Assembly: GCF_003008595.1 (NCBI RefSeq)
Contig: NZ_CP027669.1
Coordinates: 3,286,001 to 3,350,000, forward strand
DNA from: Simplicispira suum
GTDB taxonomy: Bacteria > Pseudomonadota > Gammaproteobacteria > Burkholderiales > Burkholderiaceae_C
Direction: 5' to 3'
DNA: 64,000 nucleotides
The notes beneath the pieces were generated by a model. That model was not told where the DNA came from, ran no database searches, and saw only the letters and a list, made by a program, of their open reading frames with translations. This document shows, piece after piece, positions 63,260-64,000 of the stretch (the stretch's first letter is position 1; the number at the start of each line of letters is the position of its first letter). Made by a program: the position numbers and the translations under genes.

Positions 63260-64000
63260 CTAGATGCGACGGAGTTTTTCGATCCCTGCGCGCAAGGTTT
63301 CGTCCCGCTTGGCATAGCAAAACCGCACCACGCGCTGGTCGAATCCATCGCCATAGAACGCCGAAAGCGGGATTGCCGCGACACCGATTTCGCGCGTGAG
63401 CCACTGGCAGAAATCGGATTCGTTCAAGTCGCTCACGGCTGAGAAATCCACGCACTGGAAATAGCTGCCTGCGCCGCTGCCGGGCAGCAGCCGCAGGCGG
63501 GAACCCTCCAAGCCGCGCCGGAACAGATCCCGCTTGGCCTGGTAGAACGCTGGCAGTTGCAGGTACGGCGCCGGCTCTTGCAGGTAGTCGGCCAGGCCGA
63601 CCTGCATGGGCGTGTTCACGGTGAACACGTTGAACTGGTGCACCTTGCGGAACTCGGCGGTCAAGGCGGCGGGCGCGGCAACGGTGCCGACCTTCCAGCC
63701 GGTGACGTGAAAGGTCTTGCCAAAGCTCGAGACGATGAACGCCCGCGCAGCCAGGCCTGGAAAGCGCGCTGCGCTTTGGTGCTCGGCGCCGTCGAAAACC
63801 ATGTGTTCGTACACCTCGTCGCTGATGAGCAAGATGTCGGTGGGCGCAAGCAGGTCGTCGAGTTGGCGCATCTCCTGCGCGCTCCACACCGTGGCGCTCG
63901 GGTTGTGTGGACTGTTGATGACGATGGCGCGGGTGCGCTGCGTGATGGCCGCGCTGATCTTGTCGAAGTCCGGGCGAAAGCTCCCTGGCGTCAGCGGCAC
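63260..64000 (-). CDS. PLP-dependent aminotransferase (class I/II), partial
   Basis: The C-terminal 246 residues are in the window; the 5' end lies beyond 64000. The fold-type I features are INSPHNPSATVW, LLISDEVYEHMVFDG, and the PLP Lys in SSFGKTFHVTGWKVG, with a C-terminal VVRFCYAKRDETL. The HNP and SFGKTFHVTGWK motifs resemble methionine/kynurenine-type aminotransferases (YbdL-like). Substrate not certain. The stop is one base from the 198 bp inverted-repeat element. Confidence 0.88.
   Translation of the reverse strand: MPLTPGSFRPDFDKISAAITQRTRAIVINSPHNPSATVWSAQEMRQLDDLLAPTDILLISDEVYEHMVFDGAEHQSAARFPGLAARAFIVSSFGKTFHVTGWKVGTVAAPAALTAEFRKVHQFNVFTVNTPMQVGLADYLQEPAPYLQLPAFYQAKRDLFRRGLEGSRLRLLPGSGAGSYFQCVDFSAVSDLNESDFCQWLTREIGVAAIPLSAFYGDGFDQRVVRFCYAKRDETLRAGIEKLRRI

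Overview
The window is about 65% G+C and reads as chromosomal DNA of a betaproteobacterium in the Burkholderiales, most likely the family Comamonadaceae (relatives of Acidovorax, Simplicispira, Hydrogenophaga or Polaromonas). Three things suggest this: the protein families and gene order (yebC-purD-hemF-rsfS-rlmH-maf-rng, hpnD-hpnE, folA-thyA), the genuine cytochrome cd1 nitrite reductase, and about ten copies of a roughly 60 bp palindromic intergenic repeat of a style I associate with this family. I see no rRNA, tRNA or CRISPR array. CDS coordinates include the stop codon.

Layout. 1-8.7 kb holds housekeeping and redox genes: DUF1499 protein, nitroreductase, an isocitrate-lyase-superfamily enzyme, folA, thyA, an FAD-linked 2-hydroxyacid dehydrogenase, DUF2069, a YihY/BrkB membrane protein and a trimethylamine-monooxygenase-like flavoprotein. 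9-12.4 kb: hpnE and hpnD (squalene synthesis) divergent from tsaD. 12.6-19.6 kb: an alpha/beta hydrolase preceded by a possible coupled leader peptide, an uncharacterised membrane-anchored protein, then a four-gene MacAB-type efflux operon. 19.6-22.6 kb is the most mobile part: REP-like palindromes, an IS110-family (IS1111-type) element placed exactly at the edge of one palindrome, a non-coding stretch, and an orphan cyclase-like gene of lower G+C.

22.7-29 kb: a SpmA-SpmB fusion, a YebC-family gene followed by a tight J-domain/unknown/unknown/unknown run, and an HD-GYP protein. 29.2-37.5 kb: a haem-type TonB receptor and a LysR regulator, divergent from gcl-hyi-glxR-ttuD, which turns glyoxylate into phosphoglycerate. 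37.6-39.5 kb: nirS with an upstream FNR-type site and a terminator, but without its usual d1-haem partner genes. 39.6-45.4 kb: a PadR regulator, twin palindromic operators and a FadH-type dienoyl-CoA reductase with an extra C-terminal domain, then a kinase-like fusion protein and a dienoyl-CoA isomerase-like crotonase.

45.5-50.5 kb: a type I restriction-modification locus in the order hsdR-hsdS-hsdM, whose hsdM lacks its N-terminal half and S-adenosylmethionine motif. 50.5-54 kb: upp, a threonine dehydratase and a HerA-like ATPase. 54-62 kb: the conserved block yebC-purD-hemF-rsfS-rlmH-maf-rng (nadD is not in its expected place) and an NhaP-type antiporter. 62-64 kb: diaminopimelate dehydrogenase, a 198 bp element with perfect 17 bp inverted ends, and the 3' part of an aminotransferase.

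The most rewarding places to look are the IS1111-type element with its inferred empty site and possible guide RNA, the damaged type I restriction locus, the J-domain gene cluster, the orphan cyclase-like gene, and the two structured repeat families.
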